Part shown: positions 18,165 through 26,694 of the stretch, one piece after another
How the letters are laid out: the number at the start of each line of letters is the position of its first letter
How positions within the stretch are numbered: position 1 is the first letter of the stretch
From: Kibdelosporangium persicum
Lineage (GTDB): Bacteria; Actinomycetota; Actinomycetes; Mycobacteriales; Pseudonocardiaceae
NCBI RefSeq assembly: GCF_013280595.1
Contig: NZ_JAAATY010000001.1
Location: 563,987-627,986 of the forward strand
Direction of reading: 5' to 3'
Length of the DNA: 64,000 nt
Notes under the pieces: generated by a model
The model's database searches: none
The model's input: the letters and a program-made list of their open reading frames with translations, nothing else
What the model was told of the DNA's origin: nothing
Made by a program: the position numbers and the translations under genes

Positions 18165-18187
18165 TGCTCAGCTGTCCGCGGTGGGCG

Positions 18188-18340
18188 TCAGTGGCAGATC
18201 AGCAGCGACAGGCCGGAGGTGCCGCCGCACAGGGTGAGGCTCAGGTTGCTCGGGCAGCTGTGGCCGCTGTTGGAGCTGCCGCCGCCGTGGCCGCCGGTCT
18301 GCGGTGCGGCTTCCATGCCCTGCAGGTCGAGAACAGACAT
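18188..18340 (-). CDS. ramS: SapB/RamS-like class III lanthipeptide precursor
   Basis: A 50-residue peptide. The leader starts MSVLDLQGME, matching the LFDLQ-type helix that class III LanKC enzymes recognise. The C-terminal core has two SxxSxxxC motifs, Ser31-Ser34-Cys38 (SNLSLTLC) and Ser42-Ser45-Cys49 (SGLSLLIC), exactly the two-ring plan of SapB/AmfS, giving labionin or lanthionine rings. Differences from RamS: a Gly/Ser/His-rich linker (residues 16-28) and an extra Cys29 just before the first ring. AAGGAG lies just upstream and the gene starts 23 bp after ramC. The product is predicted to be a surface-active, secreted morphogen (inference). Cleavage site not certain. Confidence 0.9.
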   Translation of the reverse strand: MSVLDLQGMEAAPQTGGHGGGSSNSGHSCPSNLSLTLCGGTSGLSLLICH

Positions 18341-18363
18341 TTTGTGCTCCTTGTCGGGGGTTT

Positions 18364-20943
18364 TCACGAACCCGCGCCGGCCGGCGCGGGGGCCTGAGGT
18401 GCCGTGCGGCGCGAGGGCGCCAGCAGTGGCAGGTGGACCGGCTCGTCGTGCAGAGCCATCCCGACGGCGAGCAGCACACCGGCGGTGCCGGTGGCCAGGT
18501 CCATCGAGAGGCGCAGCAAGGCCGTGCCGGGGAACGCCATCCCGCCGGCGTACGGCAACGCGTGCCATGCCAGGTCACGGATCTGCCTGGTGACCAACGG
18601 ATCGGTGCCGGGCAACCGCCCGGCCAGGTAGGCGAGGATGCCCGCGCGGCCGGTGAACAGTCCCGGCAGGATGTACATTGTGGACGTCGCGGCTTTCTCG
18701 ATGCCGCGGTTCGCCTCGGCGAACTGGTCGTCGTGCCTGCGGGCCAGGTACTCGTCGACGACCATCCCCAGGCCGACACTGCCGCCGTCCAGATACGGCA
18801 TCGTGCGCCAGCCCTCGTTGACCTCCAGAACGCCGTTGTCACGCAGGAAACAACGCTTCAGGTCCTGACGTAACGCGTTGGCGGCACGGTCAAGGAAGTT
18901 CGAGTCACCCGTGTCGTCGTAGGCACGCAACAACAACAGCGCCTGCCCGGCACGTCCACGGAACAGTCCGGCGTGCGGGTGTATGCCGCCGCTGATCCCG
19001 GAGTCGTCCTCGTCGTCCGGTCGCTCCGCGACCAGCTCGGCGGCCCGCAGCGCGGCCTTGCGCAGCACCGGCTCGCCTGTGCGGTCGGCGAAGTGCAGCA
19101 GGTTCAGCCCGATCCCGGCCAACCCGGCGAACAGATCGGGGCCGAACGACTCCCACTTCTCCCGCAGGCAGATGTCCAGTGTGTCCAGTGCCTCCTGACG
19201 GTAGCCCAGGTGCTCCATGGTGAACGCGGCGCCGTGCAGGCCGTCGAACACACCGATCCGGGAACCGCCCTCGGGGTTCTTCGCCCGGCTGACGAGCCAC
19301 TGCTCGAACTGTTCGTCGCGGTAGCCGCCGGTGGCCGACAGGGCGTAGAGGACACCGGCGGCGCCGTGCGCCAGGCCAAGCCCGCCGAACCCGAACTGCC
19401 TGGGATCACCAGGAAACAGCCGGTCGTCGCGGTCCGGTGTGGCACTCGCGACGATCGAGCGCACCATTTCGTCCCGCACCTTCGGCCACCCGGCGGTGTC
19501 CGTCGGCAGGCTCGGGCTCGGGGTCGGCGGGGTGTCCACCGGGACGATCACCTGGACGCCCTTGTCCAGGAACGCCCGCGACACCGGGAAATGCCCGGCG
19601 ATGATCTCGGCGAACTGCCGGGCCTTCACCCGGTGCAGGCCGAGCAGGTTCGTCATCGGCAGGAAGAGCGCGAGCCGTAAGCAGGCCACCGCGTACTCGT
19701 CGACGCCGAACCCCGTGACTGACCGCGGTGCGGTGAAACCAGGGTTGCCCAGACCGGGCCGGACACCTTCCTCGACCGGCGCCGCGACCTCGTAGTCCAG
19801 CAAGGCGATCGTGTCGTCCGCCCGGACCATGATGTTGAACAGGTGCAGGTCGCCGTAGACGATCCCGCGCTCGTGCACGGCGGCCATGGTCTGCTCGACC
19901 TGCCGGTGGATGCTGACCGCCCAGTCGGCGAAGTTCGCGTGGTCCTCGTCCGTCGCGGCCGGGTCGATCAGCGGGTACCGCATGGTGATCGCCTTGCCCA
20001 GCACGTCCCCCTTGACGTACTCCATCACCATGAACCGGTGTTCCCCCAGCCAGAACAGGTCGTGCACCTGAGGAATGCCCGGAATTCCGGCAAGCCTGCG
20101 CAGGATCTCGTGCTCGCGTTCGAGCCGGCGCACGGCGTCGTGCCCCCAGGCGTCCAGGCCGGCGTGCGGGCGGGCTTCCTTGAGCACGACCTCTTCGCCG
20201 GTCCTGGTGTCCCTGCCGACGTAGATCCCGCCGCCGTTGGAGAAGTGCACGACGCTGTCGAACGTGTACGGCAACCCCTGAACTGTGACAGCGTTTCGGG
20301 CTGCCATGTGCGGTTCGAGGAAGGCGGGCAGCGTCACCCACGGCGGCATGTAGAAGACCGGATCGCGCCGGTCGGGCACGAGCGTCCCGTCCGGCCGCGC
20401 GATCGCGTCGACCACCTCGCCGTTGTCGTCCACTGTGTACCGGTTGACGAACGCGCCGTACCGCACGAACAGCGGTCCCTTGCCCCAGCGCAGATCGCTC
20501 AGGATGTACGGACTCGGCTCGCCGTCGAGCAGCTCACCGAGGTCGGTCAGAATCCGCTCGCAGTGGGCGTCGTCCTCGGGGTAGATCGTGACGAGCTTGC
20601 CGCTGAACCCACGCGGCGCGTACTTGGAGACTCGCGCCACGAGGGCCGACCGTGACCGGAGGAACTTGAACGTGATGCCTCGCGGCACGCAGTAGTCGAA
20701 GATCTTGTCGATCACGCGGCCGGCGTTGTCCGGCGTCGCCGAGGCGTGGATCTTCCAGCCCTGCAGCTGCGTTTTCGCCGCCCCGGAGTCGAGTACGAAC
20801 CAGTCGTCCTGCTCGCGCCGCGTCCACCCGTCCGGTAATGGGCGGTCCGCGGTCGCGAACGACTCTCCGGCCGTCTGCTCGGAGTGCATCGCGTCGTAAA
20901 ACGACGGATCCGCCATGCAGTAGGCCTCGTACTCCTCGTTCAT
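18364..20943 (-). CDS. ramC: Class III lanthipeptide synthetase (LanKC, RamC-like)
   Basis: An 859-residue three-domain enzyme. The N-terminal lyase region (1-200) starts like RamC (YEAYCMADPSFYD). The kinase domain (about 225-450) has Lys255 (VVLKEA), the catalytic loop YGDLHLFN (Asp365, Asn370) and the metal Asp383 (LLDYE). The C-terminal LanC-like cyclase domain (about 510-859) shows LanC-type repeats (GLAHGAAG, GLAGIGLNLL, GLFRGRAGQALLL); zinc-ligand cysteines and histidines of true LanC are not evident, as in other class III enzymes. It phosphorylates Ser/Thr in RamS, eliminates to dehydro-residues and cyclises them. Start 20943 is chosen by homology; no clear Shine-Dalgarno is visible, so a leaderless start is possible. 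Confidence 0.92.
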   Translation of the reverse strand: MNEEYEAYCMADPSFYDAMHSEQTAGESFATADRPLPDGWTRREQDDWFVLDSGAAKTQLQGWKIHASATPDNAGRVIDKIFDYCVPRGITFKFLRSRSALVARVSKYAPRGFSGKLVTIYPEDDAHCERILTDLGELLDGEPSPYILSDLRWGKGPLFVRYGAFVNRYTVDDNGEVVDAIARPDGTLVPDRRDPVFYMPPWVTLPAFLEPHMAARNAVTVQGLPYTFDSVVHFSNGGGIYVGRDTRTGEEVVLKEARPHAGLDAWGHDAVRRLEREHEILRRLAGIPGIPQVHDLFWLGEHRFMVMEYVKGDVLGKAITMRYPLIDPAATDEDHANFADWAVSIHRQVEQTMAAVHERGIVYGDLHLFNIMVRADDTIALLDYEVAAPVEEGVRPGLGNPGFTAPRSVTGFGVDEYAVACLRLALFLPMTNLLGLHRVKARQFAEIIAGHFPVSRAFLDKGVQVIVPVDTPPTPSPSLPTDTAGWPKVRDEMVRSIVASATPDRDDRLFPGDPRQFGFGGLGLAHGAAGVLYALSATGGYRDEQFEQWLVSRAKNPEGGSRIGVFDGLHGAAFTMEHLGYRQEALDTLDICLREKWESFGPDLFAGLAGIGLNLLHFADRTGEPVLRKAALRAAELVAERPDDEDDSGISGGIHPHAGLFRGRAGQALLLLRAYDDTGDSNFLDRAANALRQDLKRCFLRDNGVLEVNEGWRTMPYLDGGSVGLGMVVDEYLARRHDDQFAEANRGIEKAATSTMYILPGLFTGRAGILAYLAGRLPGTDPLVTRQIRDLAWHALPYAGGMAFPGTALLRLSMDLATGTAGVLLAVGMALHDEPVHLPLLAPSRRTAPQAPAPAGAGS

Positions 20944-21322
20944 GGTCGCAATCGTTGTTACCGACCGGCGGGAGGCATAGTGAGTTGCGTCATCAGTAGC
21001 CGACGCGCCTGTCACGAGGTTGCCGGTGCGTTTTTCACACCCCCTGTTCCGGGCCGTAACGCTCCGATCATCCAGCGCGATGCCACTTTTGACGAACGGG
21101 CTGGTCACCAAAGCCCCCCGTGGTGGCCGTCCCGTCCGTCAGGACATCAGCCCACGGCGTACTGAGCCTCAGCAGGTGTCCCCTCGTGAGTGTTTATCCG
21201 TGTTCTAACACGGATAAACACTCACGAGGTCTGACCAGCCCGAAGGCAACGAGTTCCGCGTCTTCCCTCCTGCCGACTAATTCGGTGGATCGCCCGGTGA
21301 CCGGGTGGTTAGCGTCGGCAGA
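20944..21322. other. Divergent promoter region between ramC and the methyltransferase gene
   Basis: No gene seen. It must contain the ram operon promoter and the promoter of the forward methyltransferase gene; neither has a clear -35/-10. A palindromic repeat occupies 21183-21228. Confidence 0.5.
21183..21228. repeat. 46-bp palindromic repeat, copy 4 (perfect palindrome)
   Basis: Arms of 22 bp are perfectly complementary around a central CT (inner stem CCGTGTT/AACACGG). Identical to copy 5. It lies between divergent genes, 240 bp upstream of ramC and 95 bp upstream of the methyltransferase gene. Confidence 0.9.
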
Positions 21323-22201
21323 GTGATCTACGAGCATCCATTGGCGTATGTACTCGGTCTCGAGGGTGTCGCCTTGCTGCAGGGGTTCATCGGCGAACAC
21401 GACCGGGAGTTCGTGGACGCCAGGCTGGCGGAGATTCGTGAACTGCTCGCGGACGAGCGGCTGACGCAACCCGTCGAGGTCACCCAGGTGAGCACAGTGG
21501 ACGGTTATCGGACCTGGTCGGCCCGCTACGACGAACCGGACAACGCGGCGTTCGCCGTCGACATCCCGATCGTCACGGGCATCCTCGACGACCTGCCGGT
21601 CGGCGTGGCGTTGGACGCGGCGTGCGGCACCGGCCGTTACGCCGAGCTGCTCGCCGAGCGCGGACACCGGGTGATCGGCGTGGACAGCTCGCCGGACATG
21701 CTCGCCCTCGCCCGCAAACGCCTGCCCGGCAGCGATTTCCGGCAGGGCGACCTGCACTCCCTCCCGGTCGGCGAGGAAGTGGACGTGATCACCTGCGGGC
21801 TCGCGCTGACACACAACCGCGATCTCGGTCCGATCTTCGCCGAGTTCGCCCGGGTGCTGAAACCCGGCGGGCACCTCGTCATCGCCGACATCCACCCGGA
21901 CGGCGTGCTGCGGGGCTCGATTCCTACCGTACGGGGCCCGAACAACGAACCGGCACGGTTGGTCACCTACCGCCACTCGATCGGTGACTACCTGCGTGCG
22001 GCGCTTCAGGCAGGGCTGGTGCTCCGGCGGTGTGACGAACCCAGGGCGACCGGCGGCCCGCAGCCCAAGGGCACGGAGATCGGCCCGTGGGACGTCTGGC
22101 CTTGGTCGCTGGCGGCTTTGGTACCCGAGGCGGCGCACGCCGCCGCCGGGCCGCAGCTGGTCGTCTGGCACTTCCAGGCCGATACCTTGCGCACGATGTA
22201 A
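21323..22201 (+). CDS. Class I SAM-dependent methyltransferase
   Basis: A 292-residue protein with Rossmann methyltransferase motifs: I ALDAACGTGRYAELLAERG (about 97-115), II VIGVDSSPDMLALAR, IV ITCGLALTH and VKPGGHLVIADIH. Substrate unknown. The N-terminal ~80 residues (MIYEHPLAYVLGLEGVALL) recur in a known actinobacterial subgroup of unknown function. GTG 21323 was chosen over in-frame GTG 21305 by family start; neither has a strong ribosome site. It stands just before ohrR but is separately oriented from the ram operon. Confidence 0.75.
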   Translation: MIYEHPLAYVLGLEGVALLQGFIGEHDREFVDARLAEIRELLADERLTQPVEVTQVSTVDGYRTWSARYDEPDNAAFAVDIPIVTGILDDLPVGVALDAACGTGRYAELLAERGHRVIGVDSSPDMLALARKRLPGSDFRQGDLHSLPVGEEVDVITCGLALTHNRDLGPIFAEFARVLKPGGHLVIADIHPDGVLRGSIPTVRGPNNEPARLVTYRHSIGDYLRAALQAGLVLRRCDEPRATGGPQPKGTEIGPWDVWPWSLAALVPEAAHAAAGPQLVVWHFQADTLRTM

Positions 22202-22222
22202 TCGCACGCTAGGGTTCGTGTC

Positions 22223-22687
22223 ATGGCCAGTCCGGATGCCAGGAACCTTCTTCTGCTCGACGAGCAGACCTGCTTCGCGCTGTACGCGGCTTCCCGGGCG
22301 GTCACGGACGTGTACCGGCCATTGCTGGCCGAGCTGGACCTGACGTATCCGCAGTACCTCGTGATGCTGGTGCTGTGGGAGCGCGACAACCAGCCGGTCA
22401 AGCAGATCGGTGCCGCCCTTCACCTCGACTACGGCACCGTCTCCCCGCTGCTCAAGCGGCTGGAGACGCGTGGGCTGGTGCAACGCAGGCGACAGGCGGA
22501 CGACGAGCGAAGCGTCGTGGTGAGCCTGACGCCGGAAGGGATCGCGATGCGCGAACGCGCCGAGGCGATCCCCCCGGCCATCGGATGCGCGCTGGGCCTC
22601 GACGAAGAGGACAGGCGCACGCTCATGGACCTGTTACGGCGTGTCACCACATCCGCCCGGAACACCTCATCCGAAGGAGATCACTGA
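22223..22687 (+). CDS. ohrR: OhrR-type MarR regulator of organic peroxide response
   Basis: A 154-residue winged helix protein with the OhrR hallmark LLLDEQTCFALYAASR; Cys17 is the peroxide-sensing cysteine. The DNA-binding region (about 60-100) reads LHLDYGTVSPLLKRLETRGLVQR followed by the wing DDERSVVVSLT. OhrR represses peroxidase genes until Cys oxidation. The stop is 1 bp before the OsmC/Ohr-family gene, so both are translated as one unit and probably autoregulated. Confidence 0.92.
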   Translation: MASPDARNLLLLDEQTCFALYAASRAVTDVYRPLLAELDLTYPQYLVMLVLWERDNQPVKQIGAALHLDYGTVSPLLKRLETRGLVQRRRQADDERSVVVSLTPEGIAMRERAEAIPPAIGCALGLDEEDRRTLMDLLRRVTTSARNTSSEGDH

Positions 22688-22688
22688 G

Positions 22689-23126
22689 ATGCCAAGCCGC
22701 GACGCGACCACACGCTGGGAAGGCGACCTGCAGACGGGAGGCGGCACCGTCACCCTCGACTCGTCGAACGCCGGGCAGTTCCCGGTCACCTTCCCGGCTC
22801 GTACCGGCGACCCGGAGGGCATGACCAGCCCGGAGGAGCTCATCGCCGCCGCGCACTCGTCCTGCCTGGCGATGAACTTCACCGGCACGATCAAGAAGGC
22901 CGGGTACACACCGGGCACCGTGGACGTCAGCGCCGAGGTCACGCTCGGCCCGGACCCCGAGGGCGGCTTCAAGATCACCGAGATCGCGATCACGCTCGTC
23001 GCCAAGGTCGAAGGCCTCGACAAGGACAAGTTCGCCGAGCTGGCGGCGACCGCCGAGCGCACCTGCCCGGTGACCAAGGCGCTGGCCGGAACCACCATCA
23101 CGCTGGACGCCTCCCTCGCGGAGTAG
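22689..23126 (+). CDS. OsmC/Ohr-family thiol peroxidase
   Basis: A 145-residue protein of the OsmC/Ohr superfamily with redox cysteines Cys59 (AAHSSCLAMNF) and Cys126 (ERTCPVTKAL). The second motif TCPVTKAL resembles the OsmC branch more than Ohr (VCPYS), although the partner regulator is OhrR-like. It reduces organic hydroperoxides in the cytoplasm using a dithiol reductant. GAAGGAG at 22674-22680 and ATG 22689 define the start. Confidence 0.9.
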   Translation: MPSRDATTRWEGDLQTGGGTVTLDSSNAGQFPVTFPARTGDPEGMTSPEELIAAAHSSCLAMNFTGTIKKAGYTPGTVDVSAEVTLGPDPEGGFKITEIAITLVAKVEGLDKDKFAELAATAERTCPVTKALAGTTITLDASLAE

Positions 23127-23148
23127 CCCACCCGTAACCCAACCACCC

Positions 23149-23194
23149 CTCGTGAGTGTTTATCCGTGTTCTAACACGGATAAACACTCACGAG
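23149..23194. repeat. 46-bp palindromic repeat, copy 5 (perfect palindrome)
   Basis: Identical to the copy at 21183. It lies between the convergent OsmC-family and pcaG genes, 22 bp from each stop, as expected for a bidirectional terminator. Confidence 0.9.
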
Positions 23195-23216
23195 GGGTTA
23201 CCTGGGGGTTTGACGG

Positions 23217-23738
23217 TTACACGTCGAAGAACACGGTCTCGTTGTCGCCCTGAAGGCGGATGTCGAAGCGGTACCCGTCGTCGGCCGGCTGGGCGATCAG
23301 CGTCCGCCGCCTGCCCGGGTCCACACTGGACAGAACCGGATCCGAAGGGTCGTCGGCGAAGTAGATCCGCGTGACCACCCGGTGCAGCAGGCCGCGGGCG
23401 AACACCGAGACGTCGATGTGCGGAGCCTGCCCGGGAATCGCCCCCGGCAACAAGGTCAGGATCCAGTAGTTGCCGTCGTCATCCGTCGGGCAACGCCCGA
23501 AAGCACGGAACTCCTTGCGCAACGGGCCGGAAGGGTCGTCCGGGTGGTCGAAGTGGCCGTCCGGATCGGCCTGCCACGTCTCGATGAGAGCGTCGGGGAC
23601 CGGCTGTCCGGCGCCGTCGAACACCGTGCCGACGATGCGGATCGCCCCAGGCGTGCCTTCGGGAACGACGGTCGGGCCGTCCGCCCAAGGCAGGCCGATC
23701 GACAGGAACGGGCCAACGGTCTGCGAAGGAGTGCTCAT
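23217..23738 (-). CDS. pcaG: Protocatechuate 3,4-dioxygenase alpha subunit
   Basis: A 173-residue non-catalytic subunit of the intradiol dioxygenase (SQTVGPFLSIGLPW start; VFDGAGQPVPDALIETWQADPDG). It lacks the iron ligands found in PcaH and pairs with it to cleave protocatechuate to 3-carboxy-cis,cis-muconate. The ATG overlaps the pcaH stop in ATGA. Confidence 0.95.
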   Translation of the reverse strand: MSTPSQTVGPFLSIGLPWADGPTVVPEGTPGAIRIVGTVFDGAGQPVPDALIETWQADPDGHFDHPDDPSGPLRKEFRAFGRCPTDDDGNYWILTLLPGAIPGQAPHIDVSVFARGLLHRVVTRIYFADDPSDPVLSSVDPGRRRTLIAQPADDGYRFDIRLQGDNETVFFDV

Positions 23739-24439
23739 TCGTCATCGACCTCCTGCTCGAACGGTGTGGCGTCCCGGCCACGCAGCACGATGTCGAACGA
23801 GTACGCCAAGGCCCAGTTCGGCACGGTCCGGGACCAGTCGAACGACGAGATCATCCGGGCGCGGGCCTTCGGGTCGGGCACCGAGTTGAAGATCGGGTCC
23901 TGGTCGAACAGCGGGTCGTCCGGGAAGTACATCTGGGTGACCAGGCGCTGCGTGAACGACCGGCCGAACACCGAGAAGTGGATGTGCGCGGGCCGCCAGG
24001 CGTTGTCGTGGTTCTGCCACGGATAGGCGCCCGGTTTGATCGTGGTGAACGTGTACCTGCCCTCGGCGTCGGTCAGCGTCCGGCCCACACCGTCGAAGTT
24101 GGGGTCGACCGGGCTGGGCCACCGGTCACGGACGTGGTTGTACCGGCCGCCCGCGTTGGCCTGCCAGATCTCCACCAGCGAGTTCGGCACCGGCCTGCCG
24201 TTCCCGTCGAGCAGCCTGCCGTGCACGATGATCCGCTGTCCCTGGGGTTCACCGGCGTGCTGGGCGGTCAGGTCGTTGTCGTTGGCGCCGAGGCGTCCTT
24301 CGCCCAGCAGCGGACCGGTGATCTCGGTCAGCTTCTGCGGCAACAGAACCGGGCGCTGCAAGGGGTGCCGCAGCTTGGTCGACTTGTACCCGGGGCTGTC
24401 CAGCGGCGGGTGGGTGCCGGGCGCGTCGCGCAGATACAA
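23735..24439 (-). CDS. pcaH: Protocatechuate 3,4-dioxygenase beta subunit
   Basis: A 234-residue catalytic subunit. The four non-haem Fe(III) ligands are Tyr100, Tyr139, His152 and His154, with the same spacing (39, 13, 2) as in Pseudomonas PcaH. It performs intradiol cleavage of protocatechuate in the beta-ketoadipate pathway. The start codon is TTG at 24439, supported by AGGAGGAG 5 nt upstream; no in-frame ATG or GTG gives the conserved N-terminus. It follows pobA by 11 bp, so 4-hydroxybenzoate is converted directly through this operon. Confidence 0.95.
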   Translation of the reverse strand: MYLRDAPGTHPPLDSPGYKSTKLRHPLQRPVLLPQKLTEITGPLLGEGRLGANDNDLTAQHAGEPQGQRIIVHGRLLDGNGRPVPNSLVEIWQANAGGRYNHVRDRWPSPVDPNFDGVGRTLTDAEGRYTFTTIKPGAYPWQNHDNAWRPAHIHFSVFGRSFTQRLVTQMYFPDDPLFDQDPIFNSVPDPKARARMISSFDWSRTVPNWALAYSFDIVLRGRDATPFEQEVDDE

Positions 24440-24450
24440 CGGATCTCCTC

Positions 24451-25626
24451 CTACGGGAACGGCAGGCCGACGTAGTTCTCGGCGAGACTCGTGGCGGCGG
24501 CGGTCGATGAGGCGGTGTACCGCAACTGGGAGAGCTGCAGCCGGTGCTGGAACGCGTCGGCGTCGTGCGCCCGGTGCAGCATGCTGGTCATGTGGTACGA
24601 GAAGTGCTCGGCACGCCAGACCCTGCGCAAGCAGGTGTCCGAATAGGACTCGACCAGGTCGGTCCGGTTGTCCTGGAGCAACGCCTTGAGGGCACGGGAG
24701 AGCACGAGCACGTCGGCCATCGCCAGGTTCATCCCCTTGGCGCCGGTCGGCGGCACGATGTGCGCCGAGTCGCCCGCGAGGAACAATCGCCCGTACCGTA
24801 AGGGTTCCACGACGAAGCTACGCATCGGTGACAGCAGCCGTTCCAGGATCGGGCCTTCGTGCAACGAGAAGTCACCGGAGCTGGCGAACCGGGCGTGCAG
24901 TTCCTCCCAGATCCGCGTGTCCGGCCAGTCGGCCATCACGTCGGACGGGTCGACCTGCAGGTAAAGCCTTGTCACCTCGGGCGTGCGCATGCTGTGCAGT
25001 GCGAACCCGCGTTTGTGGTTGGCGTAGATCAGCTCGTCGTGCGCAGGCGGCGCCTTGACCAGAACGCCGAGCCACGCGAACGGGTAGACGTGGTCGTACA
25101 CCGTGAGCGCACTGTCTGGAATGGACGGACGGCTGACGCCGTGGAACCCGTCGCAGCCCGCGATCACGTCTGCCTCAAGCTCCTGCGCGGCACCGTCGAC
25201 GTCCTTGTAGGTCACGCGCGGCCTGTCGCCGGTCAGGTCGTGCAGCGCGACGTCGGACACCTCGAAGTGGATCTGCGCGCCCGCGTCGAGCCGGGCCGCG
25301 ATCAGGTCCTTGACGATCTCCTGCTGGCCGTAGACCACGATCGTGCGGCCGGTGAGGTCGGTCAGCGCGATCCGGTGGTCCTCGCCGTCGAACCGCAGCA
25401 CGATGCCGTGGTGCGGCATCCCCTCCTGGTCCAGCCGATCGGCCAGCCCGACCTGGCGCAGCAGTTCGACCGTCGGGTGCTCGCAGACACCCGCGCGGAC
25501 CCGTTTCTCGACATAGTCACGGCTGCGGTTCTCCAGGACCACCGAATCGATGCCGTCCAGCCAGAGCAGGTGGGACAGCAGCAGCCCGGCCGGCCCGGCT
25601 CCGACAATGGCCACCTGAGTGCGCAT
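24451..25626 (-). CDS. pobA: 4-hydroxybenzoate 3-monooxygenase
   Basis: A 391-residue flavoprotein hydroxylase: N-terminal FAD motif VAIVGAGPAGLLLSHLL, the RVRAGVCEHPTVELL block and the second FAD motif GDSAHIVPPTGAKGMNLA. It converts 4-hydroxybenzoate to protocatechuate with NAD(P)H and O2. First gene of pobA-pcaH-pcaG; ATG 25626 is chosen over a longer open frame because the family starts at the FAD motif. It is divergent from an IclR gene across 72 bp. Confidence 0.95.
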   Translation of the reverse strand: MRTQVAIVGAGPAGLLLSHLLWLDGIDSVVLENRSRDYVEKRVRAGVCEHPTVELLRQVGLADRLDQEGMPHHGIVLRFDGEDHRIALTDLTGRTIVVYGQQEIVKDLIAARLDAGAQIHFEVSDVALHDLTGDRPRVTYKDVDGAAQELEADVIAGCDGFHGVSRPSIPDSALTVYDHVYPFAWLGVLVKAPPAHDELIYANHKRGFALHSMRTPEVTRLYLQVDPSDVMADWPDTRIWEELHARFASSGDFSLHEGPILERLLSPMRSFVVEPLRYGRLFLAGDSAHIVPPTGAKGMNLAMADVLVLSRALKALLQDNRTDLVESYSDTCLRRVWRAEHFSYHMTSMLHRAHDADAFQHRLQLSQLRYTASSTAAATSLAENYVGLPFP

Positions 25627-25663
25627 GACGAGAAGAGTTGCCGAAAATCGCCACGTCAGCGAC

Positions 25664-25683
25664 TCCGGTTTCCACTCACCGGA
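25664..25683. promoter_or_regulatory. Candidate operator between pobA and the IclR gene
   Basis: Inverted repeat TCCGGT and ACCGGA with an 8-bp spacer in the 72-bp divergent gap. Placement suits control of both genes by the IclR protein; unproven. Confidence 0.35.
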
Positions 25684-25698
25684 AGGCACACTGTCGGT

Positions 25699-26454
25699 AT
25701 GACAGGCGAGTCGGTGGCGAGCCGGGTGTTCCGGCTGCTGGACGCGTTCAGCGAGACCAAACCCGCGCTGACACTCTCCGAGCTCAGCTCGCTGGCCGGT
25801 CTGCCGTTGAGCACCACACACCGGCTGGTCAACGAGCTGACCGAGTGGGGCGGGCTGACCCGTGGCACGGACGGCCGGTACCGCATCGGGCTGCGGCTGC
25901 TGGCGATCGGATCGCTCTCACCAGGCAGTTTGAGCCTGCGTGAGCGGGCGATGCCGTTCCTCGAAGACCTTTACGAGGCCACCAGGCAGAACGTCCAGCT
26001 GGCCGTCCGGGACGATCTCGACGCCGTCTACCTGGAACGGATCTCCGCACGCGGCGCGGTCAGCATCCTGACCAGGGTCGGCAGCCGGATGCCGCTGCAC
26101 GCGACCGGCGTCGGCCTGATCCTGCTCGCCCACGCCGACGACGACGTGCGGGAGCGCGTGTTCGCGGCGCCGCTGGAACGGTTCACCGAGAAGACGATCT
26201 CCAGCACGCGACAACTGCGGGAGGTCCTCGCCGCGGCCAGGCGCGACGGGTACGTGGTCAGCGACCGGCAGATCGAGATGATCACCCAGTCGATCGCGGC
26301 GCCGATCCGGGACGCGTCGAACACCGTCATCGCGGCGTTGTCGATCGTGGTCCCGGTCGAGACCGACGCGCACACGCTCGTACCCGCGGTCCGAGCCGCT
26401 GGTCACGGCATCTCCCGGGCGATGGGCTGGCGGCCCAAGGCCCTCAGGCGCTGA
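25699..26454 (+). CDS. IclR-family regulator, probable pobA-pcaHG controller
   Basis: A 251-residue IclR protein: N-terminal winged helix (about 5-65, LTLSELSSLAGLPLSTTHRLVNEL) and C-terminal effector domain (about 80-245, RQNVQLAVRDDLDAVYLERIS, PLHATGVGLILLA). The short divergent arrangement with pobA suggests a PobR-like role sensing 4-hydroxybenzoate or protocatechuate. ATG 25699 follows GGAAGG. Its last 11 bp overlap the convergent small gene at 26444. Confidence 0.88.
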   Translation: MTGESVASRVFRLLDAFSETKPALTLSELSSLAGLPLSTTHRLVNELTEWGGLTRGTDGRYRIGLRLLAIGSLSPGSLSLRERAMPFLEDLYEATRQNVQLAVRDDLDAVYLERISARGAVSILTRVGSRMPLHATGVGLILLAHADDDVRERVFAAPLERFTEKTISSTRQLREVLAAARRDGYVVSDRQIEMITQSIAAPIRDASNTVIAALSIVVPVETDAHTLVPAVRAAGHGISRAMGWRPKALRR

Positions 26455-26641
26455 CGCGGACCTCGACGCACCGACAGCCCCCGGTGAGCTGCCGGCACTC
26501 GAGAACCAGCTCGTGCGTGTCGACTTCCAGTTCGACGCAGGTGATGTCAGTGCACTCGGCTGTGCCGTCGCCGTGCATGACCAGACTGCCGTGACAGTGG
26601 TCAGTCCCCCGACTGCACAGCACGCATTCGGTGGAAGGCAT
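26444..26641 (-). CDS. Small Cys-rich protein, function unknown
   Basis: A 65-residue protein with seven cysteines, including CVLC near the start and CRC near the end, and histidines in the block CSRGTDHCHGSLVMHGDG. The pattern suggests metal (zinc) binding. I recall similar short actinobacterial proteins but no established function. Codon use fits the genome; a GGGG-rich sequence precedes the ATG. It lies 53 bp after a still smaller gene on the same strand. Confidence 0.6.
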   Translation of the reverse strand: MPSTECVLCSRGTDHCHGSLVMHGDGTAECTDITCVELEVDTHELVLECRQLTGGCRCVEVRVSA

Positions 26642-26694
26642 GCACCCCGTACTACCGCATCAGCCGTGCCGAGCCCCGTCGACACGCCGAGCGG

